From positions 1-5,186 of the forward strand of contig JBQTJJ010000113.1 in assembly GCA_052387235.1 (NCBI GenBank): a DNA stretch of 5,186 nucleotides, given 5' to 3'. This document shows positions 1-5,171 of the stretch, one piece after another. A program made the position numbers and the translations under genes. The notes under the pieces were generated by a model. The model was not told the DNA's origin. It worked only from the letters and a program-made list of their open reading frames with translations, and did no database searches. How positions within the stretch are numbered: the stretch's first letter is position 1; every line of letters starts with the position of its first letter. This DNA comes from JBQTJJ01 sp052387235. Lineage in GTDB: Bacteria > Actinomycetota > Acidimicrobiia > Acidimicrobiales > GCA-2861595.

Positions 1-21
1 CCGGTCTTTCCATGTCTGTTT

Positions 22-65
22 CGTGCCAGATCCGTGCCAGAAGCAGCGGATAACTGCGGTCAACT
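22..65. repeat. Two tandem direct-repeat pairs, candidate integrase arm sites
   Basis: The nine bases CGTGCCAGA occur exactly at 22-30 and again at 33-41, an 11-base period. Immediately after, GCGGATAACT (46-55) is followed head to tail by GCGGTCAACT (56-65), identical at 8 of 10 positions. Repeats spaced by about one helical turn next to a tRNA-like sequence are what arm-type sites of a tyrosine recombinase would look like. I see the repeats directly; the binding role is inferred. Confidence 0.45.
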
Positions 66-107
66 GGCAGTCGTCTCGGTCAGCCGGCCGACCCTAAAAA
101 GGCGGCT

Positions 108-188
108 TGACCTGCGCTTTTACGAGATCACCGCTGGTCAGTGCCTCGGCCGAAATCGGCCTCGACCCGCCTGAAAAGCGCGAGGTCA
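108..188. repeat. Interrupted inverted repeat, 14 of 15 bases, overlapping the tRNA-like anticodon arm
   Basis: TGACCTGCGCTTTT at 108-121 is the reverse complement of AAAAGCGCGAGGTCA at 174-188 except for one extra base in the right arm. The arms are separated by 52 bases. The right arm covers the anticodon loop, the 3' side of the anticodon stem and the variable loop of the tRNA-like sequence, so the left arm may be a copy placed in opposite orientation, as at recombinase core sites. The arms are too far apart to be an ordinary terminator. Confidence 0.4.
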
Positions 189-215
189 CCGGATCGACGC
201 CGGTCCCGACCACCA
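136..215 (+). pseudogene. Degenerate tRNA-Phe-like sequence (GAA anticodon loop) with intact 3' half
   Basis: The 3' half folds as a tRNA. The anticodon loop CTGAAAA (171-177) would read GAA, for Phe; its stem 166-170/178-182 pairs at 4 of 5 positions. The variable loop is AGGTC (183-187). The T-stem ACCGG/CCGGT (188-192 and 200-204) is perfect around a seven-base loop at 193-199. The acceptor strand 205-211 is followed by discriminator A and CCA (213-215). The 5' acceptor strand at 136-142 pairs at only 5 of 7 positions. No normal D arm is present: its place is taken by a perfect palindrome (GGCCGA, AA, TCGGCC, 148-161). The T-loop starts with A instead of T, which would disturb the usual T54-A58 contact. 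I therefore read it as a broken or mimic tRNA, plausibly an attachment-site remnant, and not a working tRNA gene. Confidence 0.45.
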
Positions 216-219
216 CAAA

Positions 220-235
220 CCCGCAGCTCAGCGGG
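220..235. other. Small hairpin just after the tRNA-like CCA end
   Basis: CCCGC (220-224) and GCGGG (231-235) form a five-pair stem with a six-base loop, four bases after the CCA. It could be a remnant terminator of a former tRNA gene. There is no T-run after it, and in DNA this GC-rich such short stems arise easily. The rest of 236-321 shows nothing recognisable. Confidence 0.2.
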
Positions 236-321
236 GGTGCGGGGCGCCGGCGGGTGGGCCAGCTGACGGACCCCGGCGTGCCAGAAGGTTGGCGGGCACC
301 CTGCGGGCCGGTCGGGGGCAT

Positions 322-327
322 GGGAGG
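322..327 (+). promoter_or_regulatory. Ribosome binding site for the 336 gene
   Basis: GGGAGG lies 8 bases before the GTG at 336. It supports GTG 336 as the start over the TTG that follows directly, and over the open frame continuing upstream. Confidence 0.6.
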
Positions 328-335
328 ATCTGGCC

Positions 336-878
336 GTGTTGTACGCCTTCGGCTTCGACTGCATCGGCGTCGTGGTCTGCGACCTCTACTTCGAGGACCC
401 GGAACCGATCCCCGGCCAGGAGGGCCCCGAGCAGGGCGTCCGCCTCGAGGTCCGGCTGCTCGAACGGGCTCCGCTCCGGGGCGGGCTCTACTCGGCCCAG
501 CCGATCGTGGTCGATCAACCCGTGTGGCGGGCCGACCTGCTCGAGTCCGTGACCGCCCCGGGCACGCTCGACCGGGCCCACCACCACCCGGCCTTCCGGG
601 GATGGGAGCCGGGCGGGCGGCAGTTCGACGACGAGCTCACGGCTGACCCGGTCGGGTGGGTCGGCCGCCGGCTCGGCGACCTCGGCATGATTCTCGCCGG
701 GGCCGGCCTTCCCGCCACCACCGCCGGGCCCACCGACGCTGACGAGCTCCGCGCCGCCGTCCCGGAGATCACCGCCATCGTGGAACGGCTCCTCGACCGT
801 GTCCGTGGCGCCGGCTACGGAGCGCCGGGCCGAGCCCCTGCTCCCGGGACCGACGGCGCCCGCATCGGCTGGCTATGA
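336..878 (+). CDS. Conserved actinobacterial hypothetical protein, about 180 aa
   Basis: Function is unknown. The protein has no signal peptide, membrane segment or recognisable catalytic motif and is probably cytoplasmic. It begins MLYAFGFD, with a hydrophobic beta-like stretch around residues 9-19. A conserved-looking core follows: LEVRLLER (37-44), a YSAQPI strand (52-57), VWRADLLES (63-71), then a striking histidine cluster AHHHPAF (81-87) leading into RGWEPG (88-93) and DPVGWVG (104-110). A helical stretch around 137-157 ends the ordered part, and the last 20 or so residues are Gly/Pro/Ala-rich and look unstructured. I recall similar uncharacterised proteins in actinobacterial genomes but cannot give a family name. 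Start is GTG, chosen for the well-placed GGGAGG. It is the first gene after the tRNA-like region, stands alone, and converges with the gene ending at 998. The histidines might bind metal, but that is a guess. Confidence 0.75.
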   Translation: MLYAFGFDCIGVVVCDLYFEDPEPIPGQEGPEQGVRLEVRLLERAPLRGGLYSAQPIVVDQPVWRADLLESVTAPGTLDRAHHHPAFRGWEPGGRQFDDELTADPVGWVGRRLGDLGMILAGAGLPATTAGPTDADELRAAVPEITAIVERLLDRVRGAGYGAPGRAPAPGTDGARIGWL

Positions 879-977
879 GGACGCTCGAGCTGGCCCTCGG
901 CGTGTCGTGATCGCCGAGGTCGTGACGTTCCTCGCCACCCGGCGGCTCACGGAAGAACGCCCCGCGTCCATCCTGCG

Positions 978-1004
978 CCCCGAGTGAAGGGCCGGGCTCA
1001 GGGG
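978..1004. terminator. Weak hairpin between converging genes
   Basis: CCCCGAG (978-984) pairs with CTC-A-GGGG (997-1004, one bulged A) over seven pairs with a 12-base loop. It overlaps the stop codon of the minus-strand gene and lies after the plus-strand gene that stops at 878. There is no T-run. Nothing else is evident in the 119-base gap 879-997. Confidence 0.2.
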
Positions 1005-1855
1005 TTGCGCATGAGGGAGCGGAACTTCGGCCCGAGCCACGCCTTGGGGCCCGACACCACCAGCTCCCGCCGGACGGTTGCCGGCCCCAGGCCCTCCCGG
1101 CCCCACGCCACCAGGAGGAAGGCGACGGGGTCGGCGTCGATGTAGCAGTCGACCGGCCGCCGGGACGGGTCCTCAATGGCCAGCTCCCCGTCGTCGAAGA
1201 CGAACACGTGCCTCCCGCCGCCCCGCACCCGGACCTCGTAGGTGGCGTGGAGGCCGGCGGCCTGCTCCTGGTCGACCATGGCCCGGGGCCCGAGGGCCTT
1301 GAACACGGGGACGAGGAACCCGTCCAGCACCAGCGCGGCGTGGGCCGCCTTGATGGGCCACGGCCGGCCGGCCCCCCGGGCCACGTCCCACCCGTGCACG
1401 ATCGTCTCGTTGAGCAGGTGGCAGGTGAGTGTGACGAGGGGCACCTCGGTCCCCTCCACCAGCCAGGCCCGGCTCTCATGGGGGGAGGACCCGGACAGGC
1501 CGGCGAAATACGCCGAGGCCCGGTCGGTGATGCGCCCGGCCAGGACCGACAGGTCGCGCTCCGGGTCGGCGCTGACGCCCATCCGGGTCACGTCGCCGAG
1601 GTCCCACATGTCGCGGATCACCGATGCCCCGGCCCTGCCCTCCAGCTCGGGCAGCATGGCGTGGACCTCGGACAGGTCGCGCCGGGCAAGGGCGGGCACC
1701 GCCATCCAGGCCTGGGAGAGGTGCATGGCCACCTCGGCCACCGTCCACTGGCCCAGTGCCGTCGCCTCCGGGTCCGGCACCGAGCGTAGGAGCTGCGTCA
1801 CCCGCTCCACCTCGGCCCGCAGGGCCTTCTGGGCCCGCTTGGCGTCGACGACCAC
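998..1855 (-). CDS. Maleylpyruvate isomerase-family, probably mycothiol-dependent metalloprotein
   Basis: The 285-residue product has the two-domain layout of the maleylpyruvate isomerase family. The N-terminal DinB-like four-helix domain (about 5-160) carries W37-T-V-A-E-V-A-M-H45 and L148-N-E150-T-I-V-H154-G-W-D. H45, E150 and H154 match the three zinc ligands known in the Corynebacterium glutamicum enzyme, including the E-x3-H spacing. The C-terminal part (about 165-282) looks like the SCP2-like domain, with YIDADPVAFLLVAWGR at 238-253. The founding enzyme isomerises maleylpyruvate to fumarylpyruvate in the gentisate pathway using mycothiol. Most paralogues have unknown substrates, and no gentisate gene is nearby, so the true reaction here is open. 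Start GTG 1855 is the first plausible one before the conserved part (VVDAKRAQ). No clear ribosome binding site precedes it, so the start is moderately certain. The frame stays open far upstream, but without family resemblance. Cytoplasmic; transcribed divergently from the FGGY kinase. Confidence 0.85.
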   Translation of the reverse strand: MVVDAKRAQKALRAEVERVTQLLRSVPDPEATALGQWTVAEVAMHLSQAWMAVPALARRDLSEVHAMLPELEGRAGASVIRDMWDLGDVTRMGVSADPERDLSVLAGRITDRASAYFAGLSGSSPHESRAWLVEGTEVPLVTLTCHLLNETIVHGWDVARGAGRPWPIKAAHAALVLDGFLVPVFKALGPRAMVDQEQAAGLHATYEVRVRGGGRHVFVFDDGELAIEDPSRRPVDCYIDADPVAFLLVAWGREGLGPATVRRELVVSGPKAWLGPKFRSLMRNP

Positions 1856-1913
1856 GCCGCATGATGGCGGAGCCGGGCCAGCCGGGACCAGCCCGCCGAC
1901 CAGTCCCGCCCGG

Positions 1914-1960
1914 TTCCGGGAAGCCTGACGTTCGCTATGCGGACGTGAGCCTTCCCGGAA
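1914..1960. repeat. 47-base imperfect palindrome, candidate operator or structured repeat
   Basis: The outer arms TTCCGGGAAG (1914-1923) and CTTCCCGGAA (1951-1960) are perfect reverse complements. The inner arms ACGTTCGC (1928-1935) and GCGGACGT (1939-1946) match at all but one position, which is a T/G pair, around a three-base centre TAT. Over 22 possible pairs there are 19 Watson-Crick, one G-T and two mismatches. It sits 59 bases before the isomerase-family start and 94 before the kinase start, so it cannot be a 3'-end terminator of either. A dimeric regulator's binding site is the simplest reading; the inner part has the look of IclR-type operators, from memory only. A palindromic repeat element scattered in the genome is the other option. 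Confidence 0.55.
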
Positions 1961-2041
1961 TGGCGCGTCGGGGGACGCGGAGCCTGGTCGGTCGGCTCCC
2001 GGTACGCGGGAACCGGGCCAGGGCCGGGGCGAGCCTGCCCG

Positions 2042-2047
2042 TAGGCT
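2042..2047 (+). promoter_or_regulatory. -10 box of a probable leaderless promoter for the FGGY kinase
   Basis: TAGGCT fits the TANNNT -10 pattern and ends six bases before GTG 2054, so transcription would start at or next to the start codon. No Shine-Dalgarno precedes the GTG, which agrees with a leaderless transcript. No recognisable -35 is seen. Confidence 0.45.
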
Positions 2048-2053
2048 CGGGCG

Positions 2054-3487
2054 GTGGACCTGGTGGCCGGGATCGACCTGGCCACCGCCGAGGTGCGGGC
2101 GGTGGCGGCGGACGCCGGCGGCCGGATCCACGCCGGCGGCCGGGCCCCCCTGCCGGCGCCGGTCGCGCCCCGCGCCGGGTGGTGCGAGCAGGACGCGGGG
2201 GCGTGGTGGCCGGCGGTGGCGTCGGCGCTGAGCCGGATGGGGGAGGCGCTGCGCTCGGTGGTGGCGGTGACGGTGTGCGGGACGTCGGGCACGGTGGTGG
2301 CCCTGGACGACGGGGGCCGCCCGCTGGGTCCGGCCCTCACCTACGCCGACCAGCGGGCGTGGCGGGAGGCGGCCGTGGCCCAGACCGCCGGCGCCGGCCG
2401 GTGGGCCGCGCTGGGGCTGCGGGTCCAACCCTCGTTCGGGCTGGCCAAGTGGGGCTGGCTGCTGGGCGAGGGTGGCCTGGGCGGCCGGGCCGGGCGGCTG
2501 GCGCACGCCTCCGACCTGGTGGTCGCCGGCCTGGTGGGGCATCCCACGCCCACCGACTGGAGCACGGCCCTCAAGAGCGGGTACGACTCGGCGGCCGGCA
2601 AGTGGGCCGGCGAGGCGCTGGAGGCGCTGGGCATCCCGGCCCGCCTCGTCCCCGACGTCGAGCCGCCCACCACGGTGGTGGGGGAGGTCTCGGCCGAGGC
2701 GGCCGCTGCCACCGGGCTCCCGGCCGGCTGCACCGTCCGGCTCGGCATGACCGACGCCTGCGCCTCCCAGCTGGCCGCCGGCGCCGCCACCCCGGGCGCC
2801 TTCGTGTCCGTCCTCGGCACCACACTCGTGCTCAAGGGCGTGAGCCGCGACCTCGTCACCGACCCGTCCGGCGCCGTCTACAGCCACCGCCACCCGCTCG
2901 GGTGGTGGCTGCCGGGCGGCGCCTCCAGCACGGGCGGGGCCGCCCTCCGGGCCGGCTTCGCGGGACAGGACCTGGCCGCCCTCGACCGGCGGGCCGCGGC
3001 CCGGGGCCCGGCCACCTGCGTCGCCTACCCGCTGGTCGGGCGGGGCGAGCGCTTCCCGTTCGTTGCGGCGGACGCCGAGGGCTTCGTGCTGGGTGCGCCG
3101 GCCGACGACGTCGAGCGGTTCCGGGCCGTGCTGGAGGGCGTGGCCTTCGTGGAGCGCCTCGGCTACGAGCACCTGGCCCGGCTCGGGGCGCCGGCCCACC
3201 CGCCCGTCTCCGTCACCGGCGCCGGCAGTGCCAGCCCGGTGTGGAACCGCATCCGGGCCACCGCCCTCGGCGTGGCGATCCACGCCAGGCCGGGCGCAAC
3301 CACCGCCCTGGGCGCCTGCATCCTGGCCGCCACGGGCTCCCTCCACCCCGACCTCTCCGCCGCCGCCGAGGCCATGGCCGCCCCCGGCGAGCCGGTGGAG
3401 CCCGACGAGGCGGAGCGGGACGGGCTGGAGGCCAGCTACCGGCGCTTCCTCGCCGCCCTCCACGACCGGGGCTGGCTCCCCCGCTGA
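2054..3487 (+). CDS. FGGY carbohydrate kinase, D-ribulokinase-like (SePSK/AtXK-1 group)
   Basis: This protein of 477 residues should transfer phosphate from ATP to a ketose, most likely D-ribulose, in the cytoplasm. The N-terminal FGGY domain opens with AGIDLATAEVRAV (5-17), where D8 is the conserved phosphate-loop aspartate. CGTSGT (75-80) supplies a sugar-contacting serine. SFGLAKWGWL (127-136) and TDWSTALKSGYD (167-178) are signatures I associate with the cyanobacterial and plant D-ribulokinase group rather than with true xylulokinases. In the C-terminal domain GMTDACAS (231-238) carries the catalytic base D234. SVLGTTLVLKG (252-262), YSHRHPLGWWLPGGASSTGG (276-295), RGERFPF (330-336) and VTGAGSASPVW (387-397) form the nucleotide-binding and hinge parts. 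The protein is complete and of normal length. Start GTG 2054 follows a TAGGCT box directly. No sugar transporter or pentose isomerase is adjacent, so substrate assignment rests on sequence resemblance only. Confidence 0.88.
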   Translation: MDLVAGIDLATAEVRAVAADAGGRIHAGGRAPLPAPVAPRAGWCEQDAGAWWPAVASALSRMGEALRSVVAVTVCGTSGTVVALDDGGRPLGPALTYADQRAWREAAVAQTAGAGRWAALGLRVQPSFGLAKWGWLLGEGGLGGRAGRLAHASDLVVAGLVGHPTPTDWSTALKSGYDSAAGKWAGEALEALGIPARLVPDVEPPTTVVGEVSAEAAAATGLPAGCTVRLGMTDACASQLAAGAATPGAFVSVLGTTLVLKGVSRDLVTDPSGAVYSHRHPLGWWLPGGASSTGGAALRAGFAGQDLAALDRRAAARGPATCVAYPLVGRGERFPFVAADAEGFVLGAPADDVERFRAVLEGVAFVERLGYEHLARLGAPAHPPVSVTGAGSASPVWNRIRATALGVAIHARPGATTALGACILAATGSLHPDLSAAAEAMAAPGEPVEPDEAERDGLEASYRRFLAALHDRGWLPR

Positions 3488-3495
3488 CGTCCACC

Positions 3496-3539
3496 TCCCA
3501 GAAGTGGGCCACCTGCTGGACCACTACTGGGAAGTGGTC
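3496..3539. terminator. Convergent-gene hairpins, candidate bidirectional terminator
   Basis: The 55-base gap between two converging stop codons holds two hairpins that cannot form together. One pairs 3496-3507 (TCCCAGAAGTGG) with 3521-3532 (CCACTACTGGGA), 11 of 12 positions, around a 13-base loop. The other pairs GACCACT (3519-3525) with AGTGGTC (3533-3539), seven perfect pairs around seven bases. Neither has a T-run, which is common for actinobacterial hairpin terminators. Placement favours ending transcription from both sides. Confidence 0.5.
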
Positions 3540-3542
3540 GGC

Positions 3543-4547
3543 TCAGGCGGGGTCGGCCGGGGGGCGCCGGCGGGCGGTGCGGCCGGCGCCGCCGTCGGCG
3601 CCCACGCCGGCGCCGGCGCCCTCGAACAGCTCCCCGATGCCGGCGAGCGCGCCGAGGACGGCGCTGGCCTCGGTGGGGAGGAAGATCTTCGTGGCCCGGC
3701 CGTCGGCGATGGCGCCGAGGGCCTCGAGGTACTTGATGGCGAGCACGTCCTGGGACGGGTTGCCGTCGTGGATGGCCTGGTAGACGCTGCGGATGGCGTC
3801 GGCCTGGCCCTCGGCCACCGCCACCTGGCGGAAGCGCTCGGCGTCGGCCGCCGTCCTGGTGGCCTCGGCCTGGCCCTGGGCGTCCAGGATGTTGCTCTGC
3901 TTGAGACCCTCGGCGCTGAGGATGGCGGCCTGCTTCTCGCCCTCGGCCCGGGCGATGGCCGCCTCCCGCTCGCCCTGGGCGGTGGTGACCACGGCCCGCC
4001 TCGTGCGCTCCGCCTTCATCTGCTCGTGCATGGCGTGCATGACGTCCTGGGGCGGGTCGATGCGCTGGATCTCCACCCGCACGACCCGGGTGCCCCACTT
4101 GTCGGTGGCGTCGTCGAGGATCAGCCGCAGCTTGGTGTTGATGGTGTCCCGGGAGGTGAGGGCCTCGTCCAGCTGCATGTCGCCCACCAGGTTGCGCAGG
4201 TTGGTCTGGGCCAGCTTGCTGACGGCCAGGTAGAAGTCGACCACGTTGTAGACGAGGCGCTGGGGGTCTGTGGCCTCGTAGTAGATGACGGCGTCCACCG
4301 AGACCACCACGTTGTCGGACGTGATGACCTCCTGGGGCGGCACGTCCACCACCCGCTCCCGCATGTCCACCCGCTCCATGCGCTCGATGAACGGGACGAT
4401 GATGCGCAGCCCCGGCTCCACGGTGTCCCGGTACTTGCCGAGGCGCTCCACCAGGCCGCGCTCGTAGGGGCGGATGATCTTGACGCCGCTGACGACCACC
4501 ACGAACAGCACGAAGCCGACGGCGGCGAGCACGATGATGAAGGCCAT
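3543..4547 (-). CDS. SPFH/band-7 (stomatin/QmcA-like) membrane protein
   Basis: This 334-residue protein belongs to the SPFH (stomatin, prohibitin, flotillin, HflK/C) superfamily, which oligomerises into membrane cages or microdomain scaffolds and often influences membrane proteases. Residues 2-21 form one N-terminal membrane helix. The band-7 domain follows, with IIRPYERGLVERLGKY (24-39), VEPGLRIIVPFIERM (43-57), VDVPPQEVITSDNV (67-80) and VSVDAVIYY (82-90), closing near the conserved VRVEIQRIDPP (156-166). A long coiled coil rich in Ala and Glu (about 170-250, with repeated AEG units) comes next, then a conserved helical stretch (about 250-290). The last 25 residues are Gly/Ala/Arg/Pro-rich and probably disordered. 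Start ATG 4547 lies six bases after the stop of the upstream NfeD-like gene, with only a distant GGAG before it, so translational coupling is likely. Length and domain order are usual for the QmcA/paraslipin type. Confidence 0.93.
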   Translation of the reverse strand: MAFIIVLAAVGFVLFVVVVSGVKIIRPYERGLVERLGKYRDTVEPGLRIIVPFIERMERVDMRERVVDVPPQEVITSDNVVVSVDAVIYYEATDPQRLVYNVVDFYLAVSKLAQTNLRNLVGDMQLDEALTSRDTINTKLRLILDDATDKWGTRVVRVEIQRIDPPQDVMHAMHEQMKAERTRRAVVTTAQGEREAAIARAEGEKQAAILSAEGLKQSNILDAQGQAEATRTAADAERFRQVAVAEGQADAIRSVYQAIHDGNPSQDVLAIKYLEALGAIADGRATKIFLPTEASAVLGALAGIGELFEGAGAGVGADGGAGRTARRRPPADPA

Positions 4548-4553
4548 GGGGGC

Positions 4554-5048
4554 TCAGGCTCCTTGCGCTTCGGACCCGCCGTCGGACGGCTCCTCGATGG
4601 GGACCACGACGAGGCGGGTCCCGTCGACCCGGCTCACCAGGACGGTGGAGCCGGCCCTGATGGGGTTGCCGATGAGGCTCTCGGCCCGCCACTCCTCCCG
4701 ATCGAGGCGGATGAGGCCGGTGTTGCCGACACCACCCGGGATGTCGCTGAGGACCACGGCCTGGCGCCCCACCCACCGGTTGGCACCGATGGCGTGGCGG
4801 GGGGCGTTGCGGTCGAGGCGCCGGCCGAGGGGCCACAGCACGGCCGAGCCGGCGGCCGAGACGGCCACGAAGGCCAGCCAGCCGGCGCCCACGGGCGCGC
4901 CGAGGAGTGAGACGGCGGCGCCGGCAAGGGCGCCGCCGGCGAAGGGCAGGAGGAAGAACGACCCCGCCACCGCGATCTCCCCCACGGCGAACACCACCGC
5001 CGCCGCCAGCCAGATCCACCGCCACGCGTCGGGCGAGTTGAGGTCCAT
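4554..5048 (-). CDS. Short NfeD-like membrane protein (partner of SPFH protein)
   Basis: The 164-residue protein has the layout of short NfeD proteins (NfeD1b/YbbJ type): an N-terminal membrane part with hydrophobic segments near 11-28, 31-50 and 56-76, then a C-terminal soluble OB-fold domain from about 92 to 151. That domain shows VGRQAVVLSDI (93-103), GNTGLIRLDREEW (108-120), and AGSTVLVSRVDGTRLVVVPI (132-151), the usual closing strands. It lacks the ClpP-like protease domain of long NfeD proteins. NfeD proteins are typically encoded next to an SPFH gene and are thought to act with it in membrane domain assembly or quality control; here the SPFH gene follows after six bases on the same strand. 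Start ATG 5048 is supported by GGGAGG eight bases upstream. The last 12 residues are a Ser/Gly/Glu tail. Confidence 0.9.
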   Translation of the reverse strand: MDLNSPDAWRWIWLAAAVVFAVGEIAVAGSFFLLPFAGGALAGAAVSLLGAPVGAGWLAFVAVSAAGSAVLWPLGRRLDRNAPRHAIGANRWVGRQAVVLSDIPGGVGNTGLIRLDREEWRAESLIGNPIRAGSTVLVSRVDGTRLVVVPIEEPSDGGSEAQGA

Positions 5049-5056
5049 CGTGGCAA

Positions 5057-5062
5057 CCTCCC
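5057..5062 (-). promoter_or_regulatory. Ribosome binding site of the NfeD-like gene
   Basis: On the minus strand GGGAGG stands eight bases before ATG 5048, an ideal Shine-Dalgarno that fixes this start and contrasts with the leaderless genes nearby. Confidence 0.7.
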
Positions 5063-5068
5063 GGGACG

Positions 5069-5074
5069 ACGGTA
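5069..5074 (-). promoter_or_regulatory. Possible -10 box for the nfeD-SPFH operon
   Basis: TACCGT on the minus strand matches TANNNT and lies a few bases upstream of the Shine-Dalgarno of the NfeD-like gene. It would give a very short leader of roughly 13 bases. There is no clear -35, and such six-base matches occur by chance. Confidence 0.2.
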
Positions 5075-5158
5075 CCGCGCCGTCTCCTCCATCCGGGGTC
5101 GGATCCGGTGGACGGGGCCGGCCGCCGGGACGCGCCCACCTAGGGCCGCCCGCACCCG

Positions 5159-5164
5159 TAGGGT
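5159..5164 (+). promoter_or_regulatory. -10 box of a probable leaderless promoter for the right-edge gene
   Basis: TAGGGT fits TANNNT and ends seven bases before ATG 5172. The surroundings (CCCGTAGGGTCG) closely resemble those of the kinase promoter at 2039-2050 (CCCGTAGGCTCG). Confidence 0.45.
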
Positions 5165-5171
5165 CGCTCCC

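Larger units (their letters stand above)
1..215. other. Putative end of an integrated element / attachment region (no protein gene)
   Basis: This stretch has no convincing coding frame and is less GC-rich than what follows (109 of the first 180 bases are G or C by hand count; the genes to the right are visibly richer). It holds two adjacent sets of tandem repeats (22-41 and 46-65), an interrupted inverted repeat (108-121 with 174-188) and a tRNA-like sequence finishing in CCA (136-215). Tyrosine-type integrases commonly use the 3' part of a tRNA gene as attachment site and bind short direct repeats (arm sites) beside it, and the layout here fits that. No integrase is in the window, so the mobile element itself is an inference; it would lie to the left, while the genes from 336 onward look like host chromosome. 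An alternative is an old tRNA-derived remnant with no recent mobility. Confidence 0.4.
1856..2053. promoter_or_regulatory. Divergent intergenic region between isomerase-family and FGGY kinase genes
   Basis: This 198-base gap must hold promoters for both flanking genes. On the plus strand a TAGGCT box lies just before the kinase start. For the minus-strand gene I could not find a convincing -10 or Shine-Dalgarno. A 47-base imperfect palindrome occupies the middle. To its right, GGAGCC/GGCTCC (1979-1984, 1994-1999) and CCCGGT/ACCGGG (1998-2003, 2012-2017) form two further six-pair hairpins that overlap by two bases and so exclude each other. They may be chance in such GC-rich DNA. Confidence 0.5.

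Noticed and set aside
136..215. A functional tRNA-Phe gene
   Set aside because: The D arm is not formed, the acceptor has two mismatches, the anticodon stem one, and the T-loop has lost its first T.
94..321. A 75-codon minus-strand frame containing GVDPVTSRFSGG
   Set aside because: This peptide is the antisense reading of the tRNA-like sequence. Similar strings are known annotation artefacts next to tRNA genes.
107..646. A 179-codon plus-strand frame crossing the tRNA-like region into the 336 gene
   Set aside because: It covers non-coding repeats and then runs in the wrong frame through a better-supported gene; its composition is Arg/Gly/Pro-rich.
799..987. A 62-codon plus-strand frame overlapping the end of the 336 gene
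   Set aside because: It has no ribosome binding site, overlaps a better gene by 80 bases and shows no family resemblance. A real small gene cannot be fully excluded.
998..3463. An 821-codon minus-strand open frame running through the FGGY kinase and into the isomerase-family gene
   Set aside because: Only the last 285 codons resemble a protein family. The upstream part is low-complexity Gly/Arg/Pro/Ala antisense to a clear kinase gene and reflects few stop codons in GC-rich DNA.
1624..3783. A 719-codon plus-strand open frame overlapping the kinase
   Set aside because: The translation is Arg/Pro/Gly-rich with no domain, and it is out of frame with the well-supported kinase.
3063..4910. A 615-codon plus-strand open frame opposite the SPFH and NfeD genes
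   Set aside because: Antisense to two confidently assigned genes. The His/Asp/Gly/Val-rich translation is the typical mirror of a GC-rich coding strand.
3436..5139. A 567-codon minus-strand frame across the nfeD-SPFH operon
   Set aside because: Arg/Gly/Pro-rich, out of frame with both real genes and without any recognisable motif.
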